Shown here piece after piece: positions 1 through 6,068 of a DNA stretch of 7,455 bases (position 1 is its first letter; each line of letters begins with the position of its first letter). Origin of the DNA: Actinomycetes bacterium (lineage in GTDB: Bacteria > Actinomycetota > Actinomycetes > Actinomycetales > Microbacteriaceae). The notes beneath the pieces are model-generated. The model was not told the origin of the DNA. It saw nothing but the letters and a program-made list of their open reading frames with translations, and ran no database searches. The stretch spans positions 1 to 7,455 of the forward strand of contig JAEYUT010000226.1 in the NCBI GenBank assembly GCA_023432305.1. The letters are read 5' to 3'. Both the position numbers and the translations under genes were made by a program.

Positions 1-2
1 GG

Positions 3-38
3 CGCGGGCGCGGGAGCCGCGAAGCTCCCGCGCCCGCG
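3..38 (-). terminator. GC-rich perfect hairpin just downstream of the SipW-type exported protein gene
   Basis: Positions 3-17 and 24-38 are exact reverse complements (15 bp), separated by a 6-nt loop (18-23). The hairpin begins 6 nt past the stop codon of the minus-strand gene at 45-545, where an intrinsic terminator is expected. Reading on the minus strand, the visible bases after the stem are C residues and the window ends there, so no U-tract can be seen. Actinobacterial terminators often lack a U-tract. It could also serve a convergent gene to the left of the window. Confidence 0.65.
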
Positions 39-44
39 GGATGA

Positions 45-545
45 TCAGACCTGGGTCGCGGTGATCGTGAAGTCGGAGAGGTCGATCTCCTGGTCCATGA
101 GGCCCGTGGCGTCCTCGTCGAAGTTCACGACGATCTGCACGGCCACCGTGTACTCGCCCTCGGTCAGCGAGACGGGGCTGCCGGGGGTGATCACGGTGCC
201 GGCGGTGTGTCCGGGGCCGGTGAGGGTGAACGTCGTCGTGGTGGTGAAGTCGCCCGTGAGGAAGGCGCTCGGAACCTGGGCGTCGAGCTCGACATCGAGG
301 TTGTCACCCAGGGCGTCGACCGTGAGGGTCTCGGTGTACGTGTTGGTGTCGCCGGGCACGAAGTACTCGATGTCGCCACCCGTCCACGCGCCGTCCTCGT
401 TCGACGAGAGGACGAGGTGACCGGTCTGGATCGCGTCGCCGGCGAGACCGACCGAGTCGTTCCAGTAGGCGAGGGTTCCCGCGCCGCCCATGAGAAGGGC
501 GATGCCGGCGGCGGTGGCGATTCCCGCCTTGGTGAGCTTGTTCAT
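45..545 (-). CDS. Small secreted protein with SipW-type (TasA/camelysin-like) signal peptide
   Basis: Predicted exported protein of 166 residues. Residues 1-6 carry two lysines, residues 7-26 form an Ala/Gly/Leu-rich hydrophobic core, and TLA-YWND spans 24-30. A probable cleavage point lies after Ala26. This pattern, followed by a GxLxLS-like stretch at 42-47 (GHLVLS), resembles the N-terminus of Bacillus TasA and other substrates of the SipW signal peptidase. The mature part is acidic, has no cysteine, is rich in Thr (five Thr in a row at 101-105) and reads as a beta-strand protein. The ATG at 545 is chosen because AAAGGA lies 8 nt upstream and the signal peptide begins there; the frame is open further upstream to 722, but that extension looks noncoding. 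The role is unknown: surface fibre, matrix or envelope protein are possible. SipW-type substrates often sit beside their peptidase gene; none is visible here, but the left flank is missing. Confidence 0.85.
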   Translation of the reverse strand: MNKLTKAGIATAAGIALLMGGAGTLAYWNDSVGLAGDAIQTGHLVLSSNEDGAWTGGDIEYFVPGDTNTYTETLTVDALGDNLDVELDAQVPSAFLTGDFTTTTTFTLTGPGHTAGTVITPGSPVSLTEGEYTVAVQIVVNFDEDATGLMDQEIDLSDFTITATQV

Positions 546-553
546 CTGGGGTG

Positions 554-559
554 TCCTTT
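554..559 (-). promoter_or_regulatory. Ribosome binding site of the SipW-type exported protein gene
   Basis: Minus-strand AAAGGA lies 8 nt before the ATG at 545. It fixes the start at 545 rather than at the longer open-frame extension to 722. Confidence 0.75.
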
Positions 560-670
560 CAGGTGTGCCGATGGGTTCTCGCGCACACGAAATGACGCGC
601 GTCGAGACGGCGTCGTCGTGGTGGGTGAGGCGGGGGGCCTTGGGTAGAGGCCTCAGGGGTATCGGGTCTA

Positions 671-730
671 TCCCCCATCCACAGAATAGGGGTCCCCCAC
701 AATGCGGACACAGGGGACGCATTTCCCCCA
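671..730. repeat. Three TCCCCCA direct repeats, spaced about 2 and 3 helical turns
   Basis: TCCCCCA occurs at 671-677, 693-699 and 724-730, with start-to-start distances of 22 and 31 bp. These are close to two and three turns of B-DNA, so a protein binding each copy would sit on the same face. The copies lie 126-185 bp upstream of the exported protein start (545), reading TGGGGGA on its strand. The region is G/C rich and the motif is simple, so chance recurrence is possible. Confidence 0.35.
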
Positions 731-769
731 GTGCGGGGGGCGCGAAACCGCTCTGTTGGCGGAGCCCAT

Positions 770-784
770 TTGACGTCTGACGTG
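770..784 (+). promoter_or_regulatory. TTGACG -35-like box with tandem TGACGT repeat
   Basis: TTGACG (770-775) matches five of six bases of the sigma70-type -35 consensus. TGACGT is repeated in tandem at 771-776 and 778-783, and an inverted copy (GACGTCA) lies at 865-871. The -35 reading is weakened by the lack of a recognisable -10 at the right distance; the position would overlap the palindrome at 793-812. The repeats may instead be binding sites for a regulator. Confidence 0.3.
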
Positions 785-792
785 GGTTTTTG

Positions 793-812
793 TGAAACGG
801 CTTTCAGAAAGC
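793..812 (+). promoter_or_regulatory. Overlapping palindromes, possible operator upstream of glgE
   Basis: TGAAA (793-797) and TTTCA (802-806) are perfect inverted repeats around CGGC. GCTTTC (800-805) and GAAAGC (807-812) form a second perfect inverted repeat around a single A. The first differs only in its centre from the TGAAAGCGCTTTCA-type palindrome bound by some LacI-family sugar regulators such as CcpA and MalR. A LacI-family repressor controlling glgE-glgB would make biological sense, but the regulator is not in the window and the assignment is inferred. Confidence 0.4.
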
Positions 813-826
813 TGTGAGGTCTCCGA

Positions 827-898
827 GGGGTACACCGGGGTACATGACCCGTCACGCAGTTCTCGACGTCACCCAATCTGCGCGACATCGTGTACCCC
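827..898. repeat. GGGGTACA repeated three times, third copy inverted
   Basis: GGGGTACA occurs at 827-834 and 837-844, and its exact reverse complement TGTACCCC at 891-898. The match between the last two extends to 9 bp (836-844 with 891-899). They could be operator half-sites, or the arms of a 5' leader stem enclosing 46 nt just before the Shine-Dalgarno sequence. GGGTAC also resembles the -10 box of SigF/SigB-type stress promoters, with GTCT at 819-822 as a weak -35 for the copy at 838-843. None of these readings is settled. Confidence 0.4.
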
Positions 899-903
899 GA
901 AAA

Positions 904-920
904 AGGAGGACTCGGGGATG
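904..920 (+). promoter_or_regulatory. Strong Shine-Dalgarno with ATG, out of frame with glgE
   Basis: AGGAGG (904-909) lies 8 nt before an ATG at 918-920, an ideal bacterial start. That ATG is not in the glgE frame; it opens a 198-codon frame ending at 1514 that looks like a shadow of glgE. The glgE frame itself has a TAG at 950-952, so glgE cannot be extended back to 918 without a frameshift after 952. The ribosome binding site may drive a leader peptide, feed glgE by coupling or reinitiation at GTG 962, or point to a sequence error near 953-990. Confidence 0.5.
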
Positions 921-961
921 TCCCCCTCGGCCTCCGGAGAGCGAGGCGCTAGCGTCGAACC

Positions 962-2971
962 GTGCGCACGGAGCAGCCCCTCGAGACGACAGCGATCCCT
1001 GCGGCCCGCATCGGCCGCATCCCCATCCGCCACCTGGCTCCGCAGCAGCCCGAGAACCGCTGGCCCGCCAAGGGATACGCCACCGAGGTCGTGCCCTTCG
1101 AGGCGACGATCTTCCGCGAGGGCCACGACCTGCTCGGGGCGGAGGTCGTGCTCACCGGACCGGACGACACCGAGACGACACTCCCCATGCGGCTGCTCGG
1201 TGCAGGCACCGACCGCTGGCGCGCCGACCACCGGATGGCCACGGTCGGGCGATATCGCTGGCGTGTGCGTGCCTGGGCCGACGACTGGGCCACCTGGCTG
1301 CACGCCGCCCGGATCAAGGTCACGGCCGGCGACGACCCCGACGTCATCTTCGCCACGGGAGGGCAGCTCCTCGAGCGCGTGCCCGGCAAGATCGCCTCCG
1401 ACGCGCGCACCGCCTTCCTCGACCCCACCCGCCCGGCCGCCGACCGACTCAAGGTGGCGCTCGACCGCCGCCTCACCGCCCAGATCGCGCGCCACCCGCT
1501 GCGCTCGCTCGTGACCGAATCCGAGACGCTCGAGCTCATCGTGCACCGGCGCCGCGCCGCAGTGGGGAGCTGGTACGAGTTCTTCCCCCGCTCCGAGGGC
1601 GCCGTGCGCCACCCTGACGGCGCCTGGACCTCAGGCACCTTCCGCACCGCCGCTCTGCGCCTTCCCGCGGTCGCAGCCATGGGCTTCGACGTGCTCTATC
1701 TGCCGCCCATCCACCCCATCGGCACGACGTTCCGCAAAGGCCCCAACAACTCGACCGTCGCCGGCCCCGGCGACCCCGGCAGCCCCTGGGCGATCGGCTC
1801 CCCCGCCGGTGGGCACGACGCCATCCACCCCGATCTCGGCACCGAGGAGGACTTCGCCCACTTCGTCGAGCAGGCAGCCACGCACGGCATCGAGATCGCT
1901 CTCGACCTCGCCCTGCAGTGCTCCCCCGACCACCCCTGGGTCGCCGAGCACCCCGAGTGGTTCACCCACCGGCCCGACGGCACGATCGCCTACGCCGAGA
2001 ACCCGCCCAAGAAGTACCAGGACATCTACCCGATCAACTTCGACAACGACCCGGAGGGGCTGCGCGCCGAGATCCTGCGCATCGTCGAACTCTGGATCAG
2101 CCGCGGTGTGCGCATCTTCCGCGTCGACAATCCCCACACGAAGCCGCTCGACTTCTGGGAGTGGCTGCTCGCCGTCATCGACGAACGGCACCCGGACGTC
2201 GTGTTCCTCGCAGAGGCGTTCACCCGCCCCGCGATGATGTTCTCCCTCGCCGGGATCGGATTCCACCAGTCGTACTCGTACTTCACCTGGCGCAACACCA
2301 AGGCGGAGCTCGAGGAGTTCCTCGCAGGGATCGCGGGCGAGAGCGCCGACTACTTCCGCCCGAACCTGTTCGTCAACACCCCCGACATCCTCACTGAGTA
2401 CCTGCAGTTCGGCGGCCACGCGGCGTACAAGGTACGCGCGGCGGTCGCCGCGACAGGCTCGCCCAGCTGGGGCGTCTACGCCGGCTACGAGCTCTTCGAG
2501 GACGTCGCGCGCCCCGGCTCGGAAGAGAACATCGACAACGAGAAGTACGAGTACAAGCAGCGCGACTGGGCCGCCGCGGAGGCATCAGGCAGCAGTCTCG
2601 CCCCGTACCTCACCATGCTCAACCGCGTGCGCGCAGGTCACCCCGCGCTCGCCCAGCTGCGGGGTCTGCGCATCCACTGGAGCGACGACGACGCGATCCT
2701 CGTGTACTCGCGGCACCTTGACGCGGCCTTCACGGGGACGGGCCGCTCCGACACCGTCATCGTCGTCGCGAACCTCGATCCGCACTCGGTGCGCGAGACG
2801 ACGGTGCATCTGGATCTCGAGGCTCTCGGTCTCGAGCCCGGCTCCACCTTCACGGTGCGCGACCACGTCACGGGATCCACGTGGACGTGGGGCGAGCACG
2901 ACTACGTGCGCCTCGACGCCTTCGTCGAGCCGGTGCACATCCTCTCTGTCGAACATCCGAAGGGACGCTGA
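962..2971 (+). CDS. glgE: Alpha-1,4-glucan:maltose-1-phosphate maltosyltransferase
   Basis: Cytosolic GH13 enzyme (subfamily 3) that transfers maltosyl units from alpha-maltose-1-phosphate to the non-reducing end of alpha-1,4-glucans, releasing phosphate. The product has 669 residues, normal for the family. The N-terminal beta domain (about 15-125, with FREGHD at 51-56) is followed by a helical insert (about 140-195), the catalytic barrel (about 200-560) and a C-terminal beta domain. The expected catalytic residues are Asp389 (nucleophile, in RVDNPHTKP), Glu418 (acid/base, in AEAFTRP) and Asp475 (in NTPDIL). Each is offset by five from Streptomyces coelicolor D394/E423/D480. Asn347, Lys350 and Tyr352 match the phosphate-binding residues by the same offset. 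GTG at 962 is the only possible start between the in-frame TAG at 950 and the conserved N-domain, but it lacks a good Shine-Dalgarno sequence. The gene is probably co-transcribed and translationally coupled with glgB, 2 nt downstream. Confidence 0.95.
   Translation: MRTEQPLETTAIPAARIGRIPIRHLAPQQPENRWPAKGYATEVVPFEATIFREGHDLLGAEVVLTGPDDTETTLPMRLLGAGTDRWRADHRMATVGRYRWRVRAWADDWATWLHAARIKVTAGDDPDVIFATGGQLLERVPGKIASDARTAFLDPTRPAADRLKVALDRRLTAQIARHPLRSLVTESETLELIVHRRRAAVGSWYEFFPRSEGAVRHPDGAWTSGTFRTAALRLPAVAAMGFDVLYLPPIHPIGTTFRKGPNNSTVAGPGDPGSPWAIGSPAGGHDAIHPDLGTEEDFAHFVEQAATHGIEIALDLALQCSPDHPWVAEHPEWFTHRPDGTIAYAENPPKKYQDIYPINFDNDPEGLRAEILRIVELWISRGVRIFRVDNPHTKPLDFWEWLLAVIDERHPDVVFLAEAFTRPAMMFSLAGIGFHQSYSYFTWRNTKAELEEFLAGIAGESADYFRPNLFVNTPDILTEYLQFGGHAAYKVRAAVAATGSPSWGVYAGYELFEDVARPGSEENIDNEKYEYKQRDWAAAEASGSSLAPYLTMLNRVRAGHPALAQLRGLRIHWSDDDAILVYSRHLDAAFTGTGRSDTVIVVANLDPHSVRETTVHLDLEALGLEPGSTFTVRDHVTGSTWTWGEHDYVRLDAFVEPVHILSVEHPKGR
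2959..2965 (+). promoter_or_regulatory. glgB ribosome binding site inside the glgE 3' end
   Basis: GAAGGGA ends 8 nt before the ATG at 2974 and lies within the last codons of glgE. It supports 2974 as the glgB start, rather than the open-frame extension to 2881, and fits translational coupling. Confidence 0.75.
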
Positions 2972-2973
2972 CG

Positions 2974-5136
2974 ATGAGCCCGAGCCCCGCCCTGCCCCCA
3001 CTCGACGCGGAGCTCGTGCTGAGCCTCGTCGAGGGACGCCACCCGAACCCGCATGAGTGGCTCGGGCAGCACCGGATCGGCGACGCGTGGGTGATCCGCG
3101 CGGTGCGTCCGCTCGCGGAATCGGTGGTGGCCGTGCGGCCGGATGGCACCGAGGTGCCGCTCGAGCATGTGGCGCACGGGCTCTGGCAGGGCACGGCACC
3201 TGACGCCCAGGCGTACGACCTCGTCGCGCGCTACGCGGACGCACCGGCGTGGCGGACAGGCGACCCGTACCGCTTCGGTCCGTCCATCGGCGAGGTCGAC
3301 CTGTTCCTGTGGGGCGAAGGACGCCACGAGCAGCTCTGGAAGGTCTTCGGCTCGCACGTGAAGACTCACGAGAGCGCCCCCGGAACGGGATTCGTCGTGT
3401 GGGCGCCGCACGCCCGCGCCGTGCGCGTCGTGGGCGACTTCAACGGCTGGAACGGCACGGGTCACGCGATGCGCCGCCTCACCGACACGGGCGTGTGGGA
3501 GCTGTTCGTCCCCGACCTGGGAGCGGGCAGCATCTACAAGTTCGAGATCCTCACCGCCGGCGGCGACTGGGTGATCCGCGCGGATCCGATGGCGCGCTTC
3601 ACCGAGACGCCGCCTCAGACCGGGTCCGTCATCGGCGAGACGACCTACGTGTGGAACGACGCGAACTGGATGGCCGCGCGCAGCGATCGCGACCCGCACC
3701 AGCAGGCGATGAGCGTCTACGAGCTGCACCTCGGCTCCTGGAAGCCGGGCCTGTCCTACCGAGAGGCCGCCGATGAGCTCATCGACTACATCACCGCGCT
3801 CGGCTTCACCCATGTCGAGTTCCTGCCGCTCGCCGAGCACCCCTACGGGGGCTCGTGGGGATACCAGGTCACGGGCTACTACGCCCCGACGAGCCGCTTC
3901 GGGCACCCCGATGACCTCCGGTACCTCATCGACCGGCTCCACCAGGCGGGGATCGGCGTCATCATGGACTGGGTTCCCGCCCACTTCCCGAAGGACGAGT
4001 GGGCGCTCGCGCGCTTCGACGGCGAACCTCTCTACGAGTACGCCGACCCGCGCGTGGGCGAGCATCCGGACTGGGGCACGCTCGTGTTCGACTACGCCAG
4101 CCCGCAGGTGCGCAACTTCCTCGTCGCGAACGCGCTCTACTGGCTCGAGGAGTTCCACATCGACGGACTCCGTGTGGATGCCGTCGCGAGCATGCTCTAC
4201 CGCGACTACTCGCGCGCGGACGGCGAATGGGTGCCGAACGTGTTCGGCGGACGGGAGAACCTGGAGGCCATCTCGTTCCTCCAGGAGGCGAACGCGACCG
4301 CGTACAAGCGCCACCCCGGCATCGTGATGATCGCCGAGGAGTCGACCTCGTTCCCCGGAGTGACCGCCCCCACCGATCGGGGAGGCCTCGGATTCGGCTT
4401 CAAATGGAACATGGGGTGGATGCACGACAGCCTGCAGTACATCCGCGTGGACCCGATGTGGCGGGGCGACCACCACGGCGAGATCACCTTCTCGTTCGTC
4501 TACGCGTTCAGCGAGGCCTTTCTGCTGCCGATCAGTCACGACGAGGTCGTGCACGGCAAGGGCTCGCTTCTGGGCAAGATGCCGGGCGACCACTGGCAGA
4601 AGCTCGCGAACGTGCGCGCCTACCTGTCGTTCATGTGGGCGCACCCGGGCAAGCAGCTGCTGTTCATGGGGTCGGAGTTCGCGCAGCCCTCCGAGTGGTC
4701 GGAGGCCCGCGGACTCGACTGGGCGGTGAGCGAGAAGCCCGCCCATCAGGGTGTCAGCCGGCTCGTGACGCAGCTGAATCGGGTGTACCGCGAGACACCG
4801 GCACTGTGGGAGCGCGACGCGGATCCGTCGGCGTTCGAGCTGCTCGAGAGCGACCCGGGTGCGAACGTCGTCGCCATCCTGCGCCGTGCGTGCGATGGCG
4901 AGGCCATCGTGTGCCTGGTGAACTTCGGCGGCAACCCGGTGGGGCCCTACCGCGTGGGGCTGCCGTCGGCGGGCGACTGGGTGGAGGTGCTGAACTCGGA
5001 TGCCGAGGAGTTCGGCGGATCCGGTGTCGGCAACCTCGGCCGCGTCACCGCGACCGAGGAGCCCTGGCATGGCCAGCCGGCGTCGACGGAGCTCACCCTG
5101 CCGCCGCTCGGGGCGATCTGGCTGCGCCGGGCGTGA
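2974..5136 (+). CDS. glgB: 1,4-alpha-glucan branching enzyme
   Basis: GH13 (subfamily 9) branching enzyme that cuts an alpha-1,4-glucan chain and reattaches it through an alpha-1,6 bond, here acting on the linear product of GlgE. The product has 720 residues, close to the usual 720-740. It begins with a branching-enzyme N-terminal module (NPHEWLGQH near residue 27), followed by a CBM48-type beta domain (FVVWAPHA from residue 140, then VGDFNGWNG). The catalytic barrel carries Asp402 (nucleophile, in LRVDAVASM), Glu455 (acid/base, in MIAEEST) and Asp523 (in ISHDEVVHG). These align with E. coli GlgB D405, E458 and D526 at a constant offset of three. A C-terminal all-beta domain ends in LPPLGAIWLRRA. 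The reading frame is intact. The gene follows glgE by 2 nt and stops 6 bp short of the convergent gene on the other strand. Confidence 0.97.
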   Translation: MSPSPALPPLDAELVLSLVEGRHPNPHEWLGQHRIGDAWVIRAVRPLAESVVAVRPDGTEVPLEHVAHGLWQGTAPDAQAYDLVARYADAPAWRTGDPYRFGPSIGEVDLFLWGEGRHEQLWKVFGSHVKTHESAPGTGFVVWAPHARAVRVVGDFNGWNGTGHAMRRLTDTGVWELFVPDLGAGSIYKFEILTAGGDWVIRADPMARFTETPPQTGSVIGETTYVWNDANWMAARSDRDPHQQAMSVYELHLGSWKPGLSYREAADELIDYITALGFTHVEFLPLAEHPYGGSWGYQVTGYYAPTSRFGHPDDLRYLIDRLHQAGIGVIMDWVPAHFPKDEWALARFDGEPLYEYADPRVGEHPDWGTLVFDYASPQVRNFLVANALYWLEEFHIDGLRVDAVASMLYRDYSRADGEWVPNVFGGRENLEAISFLQEANATAYKRHPGIVMIAEESTSFPGVTAPTDRGGLGFGFKWNMGWMHDSLQYIRVDPMWRGDHHGEITFSFVYAFSEAFLLPISHDEVVHGKGSLLGKMPGDHWQKLANVRAYLSFMWAHPGKQLLFMGSEFAQPSEWSEARGLDWAVSEKPAHQGVSRLVTQLNRVYRETPALWERDADPSAFELLESDPGANVVAILRRACDGEAIVCLVNFGGNPVGPYRVGLPSAGDWVEVLNSDAEEFGGSGVGNLGRVTATEEPWHGQPASTELTLPPLGAIWLRRA

Positions 5137-5138
5137 GG

Positions 5139-5160
5139 ACGCTCAGTACATCAGGAGCGT
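5139..5160. terminator. Weak hairpin at the convergent junction
   Basis: ACGCTC (5139-5144) and GAGCGT (5155-5160) are exact reverse complements around a 10-nt loop. The hairpin overlaps the last codons of the YbbN-like gene and begins 2 nt after the glgB stop. It is the only inverted repeat I see in this tight junction and could act on both strands, but the stem is short and no U-tract follows. Confidence 0.25.
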
Positions 5161-6063
5161 GAGGGCGCGGCGCGCAGCGGCGACGCAGGGGTCCTCCGGA
5201 CCGCCGATCTCGAAGAACTCCACCATTCGCTCGCGGATGCGGTTGCATCCATCCGCGTCCGCGGAGGGGTAGAGGTCGAGCAGGCGCGCGAACGCGTCCT
5301 CGAGGTGTCCGCCGCTCATGTCGAGGTCGGCGACGTCGAGCTGGGCGTCCACATCCGTCGGATTCGCGGCTGCGGCGTCGCGGATCTGGGCTGCCGTCTT
5401 GCCAGTGAGGCGGTGCAGCAGAGACACCTGGGCGAGTCCTGCGACGGCGAGAGCATCGCGGGGGTTCTCGGTGATCGCCTTGCGGTACGCGTCCATGGCG
5501 GCGGCGTAGTCGCCGGCGTTGATGGCGTCGTAGGCGGCCTGATGCAGCGGCGGAAGCGGTTCCTCCTCCGGCTCGGCGGCATCGGCGGAGTCGCCCTCGC
5601 CGGCGGGCACGCTGCCGGTGACGCCGTGCTGGGCGGCGAGCGCGAGCAGCTCCTCGAAGATCTGACGCACCTCCTCCTCGGCGGGGATGCCGAGGAACAG
5701 GTTCACGGGCCGCCCTGCGATCACGGCGGCGACGGCGGGCACCTCGCGCACCTGGAACGCCTGCGCGAGGCCCGGGTTGGCGGAGCCGTCGACGACGGCG
5801 AGCACCAGACGTCCGCCGAAGGATTCGACGATCGGGCCGAGTGCGCTCTCGAGCCCCGGCGCGATGATCTCGACGACGACCGGCACGCGGTTCGACAGTT
5901 CGAGGACGCTCGGGAATTCGGCGTCATTCGTCTCGAAGACGAGGTTCGACGCGCCCGCGCGGGGCGCGCTCGGCTGCCCGCTCGGAGCGGGCGCGTTCGC
6001 GCGACGGACGAGTCCGGACAGATCGACAGCGCCTCGAAGGCTCGACGGGGGCAGTTCGCTCAC
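5143..6063 (-). CDS. YbbN/CnoX-like co-chaperone: thioredoxin-fold plus TPR protein without CXXC
   Basis: Cytosolic protein of 306 residues. A thioredoxin-like domain covers about 41-150 and a helical TPR region about 170-306, with a repeat-like unit at 173-206 (AAYDAINAGDYAAAMDAY). An acidic linker (154-169) joins them. The strand before the active site (VPVVVEIIAP, 60-69) and the cis-proline loop (REVPA, 106-110) are recognisable. However, the usual WCGPC segment is replaced by GLESA (70-74) in a loop about two residues shorter. The only cysteines are 273 and 293, in the TPR part, so thiol-disulfide reductase activity is unlikely and a holdase or scaffold role is more plausible. The start is GTG at 6063, supported by the SELPPSSLRGAVDLSGLV N-terminus; no clear Shine-Dalgarno sequence precedes it. 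The upstream gene stops 5 nt before it, so it is probably translated by coupling. E. coli YbbN is a chaperone cooperating with DnaK and GroEL; that role is inferred here. Confidence 0.85.
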   Translation of the reverse strand: MSELPPSSLRGAVDLSGLVRRANAPAPSGQPSAPRAGASNLVFETNDAEFPSVLELSNRVPVVVEIIAPGLESALGPIVESFGGRLVLAVVDGSANPGLAQAFQVREVPAVAAVIAGRPVNLFLGIPAEEEVRQIFEELLALAAQHGVTGSVPAGEGDSADAAEPEEEPLPPLHQAAYDAINAGDYAAAMDAYRKAITENPRDALAVAGLAQVSLLHRLTGKTAAQIRDAAAANPTDVDAQLDVADLDMSGGHLEDAFARLLDLYPSADADGCNRIRERMVEFFEIGGPEDPCVAAARRALTLLMY

Positions 6064-6068
6064 GACGT

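Larger units (their letters stand above)
546..961. other. Divergent intergenic region carrying the promoters of both flanking genes
   Basis: This 416-bp stretch separates the minus-strand exported protein gene from plus-strand glgE. No frame in it looks coding; the ORFs crossing it are extensions or shadows. It contains four sets of short repeats or palindromes, listed separately: TCCCCCA three times (671-730), TGACGT boxes (771-784, 865-871), an overlapping palindrome (793-812), and GGGGTACA three times in both orientations (827-898). A strong Shine-Dalgarno sequence follows at 904-909. I could not identify a convincing -35/-10 pair for either gene by eye. TTGACG at 770-775 is a good -35 match, but nothing TATAAT-like sits 16-18 nt downstream. 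Confidence 0.7.

Noticed and set aside
546..722. N-terminal extension of the exported protein to position 722
   Set aside because: It would bury the signal peptide, covers the repeat-rich promoter region, and a good ribosome binding site precedes the ATG at 545. The CPHCGG motif in it is probably chance.
901..926. Programmed slip on the C5 run (922-926) to join ATG 918 with glgE
   Set aside because: A shift there enters the glgE frame before its TAG at 950-952 and would terminate, so it cannot produce GlgE.
918..1514. 198-codon frame starting at the strong ATG
   Set aside because: Composition (Ser/Arg/Pro-rich) is typical of an off-frame reading of a high-GC gene, and it overlaps the clearly conserved glgE. 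Only a short leader role for its start remains possible.
2881..2973. Upstream extension of glgB to 2881
   Set aside because: It overlaps the conserved end of glgE, and the Shine-Dalgarno sequence at 2959-2965 points to ATG 2974.
2902..5070. 722-codon minus-strand open frame opposite glgB
   Set aside because: Long antisense frames are common opposite high-GC genes. The translation is rich in Arg, Val, His and Glu with no recognisable domain, whereas the plus strand gives a complete branching enzyme.
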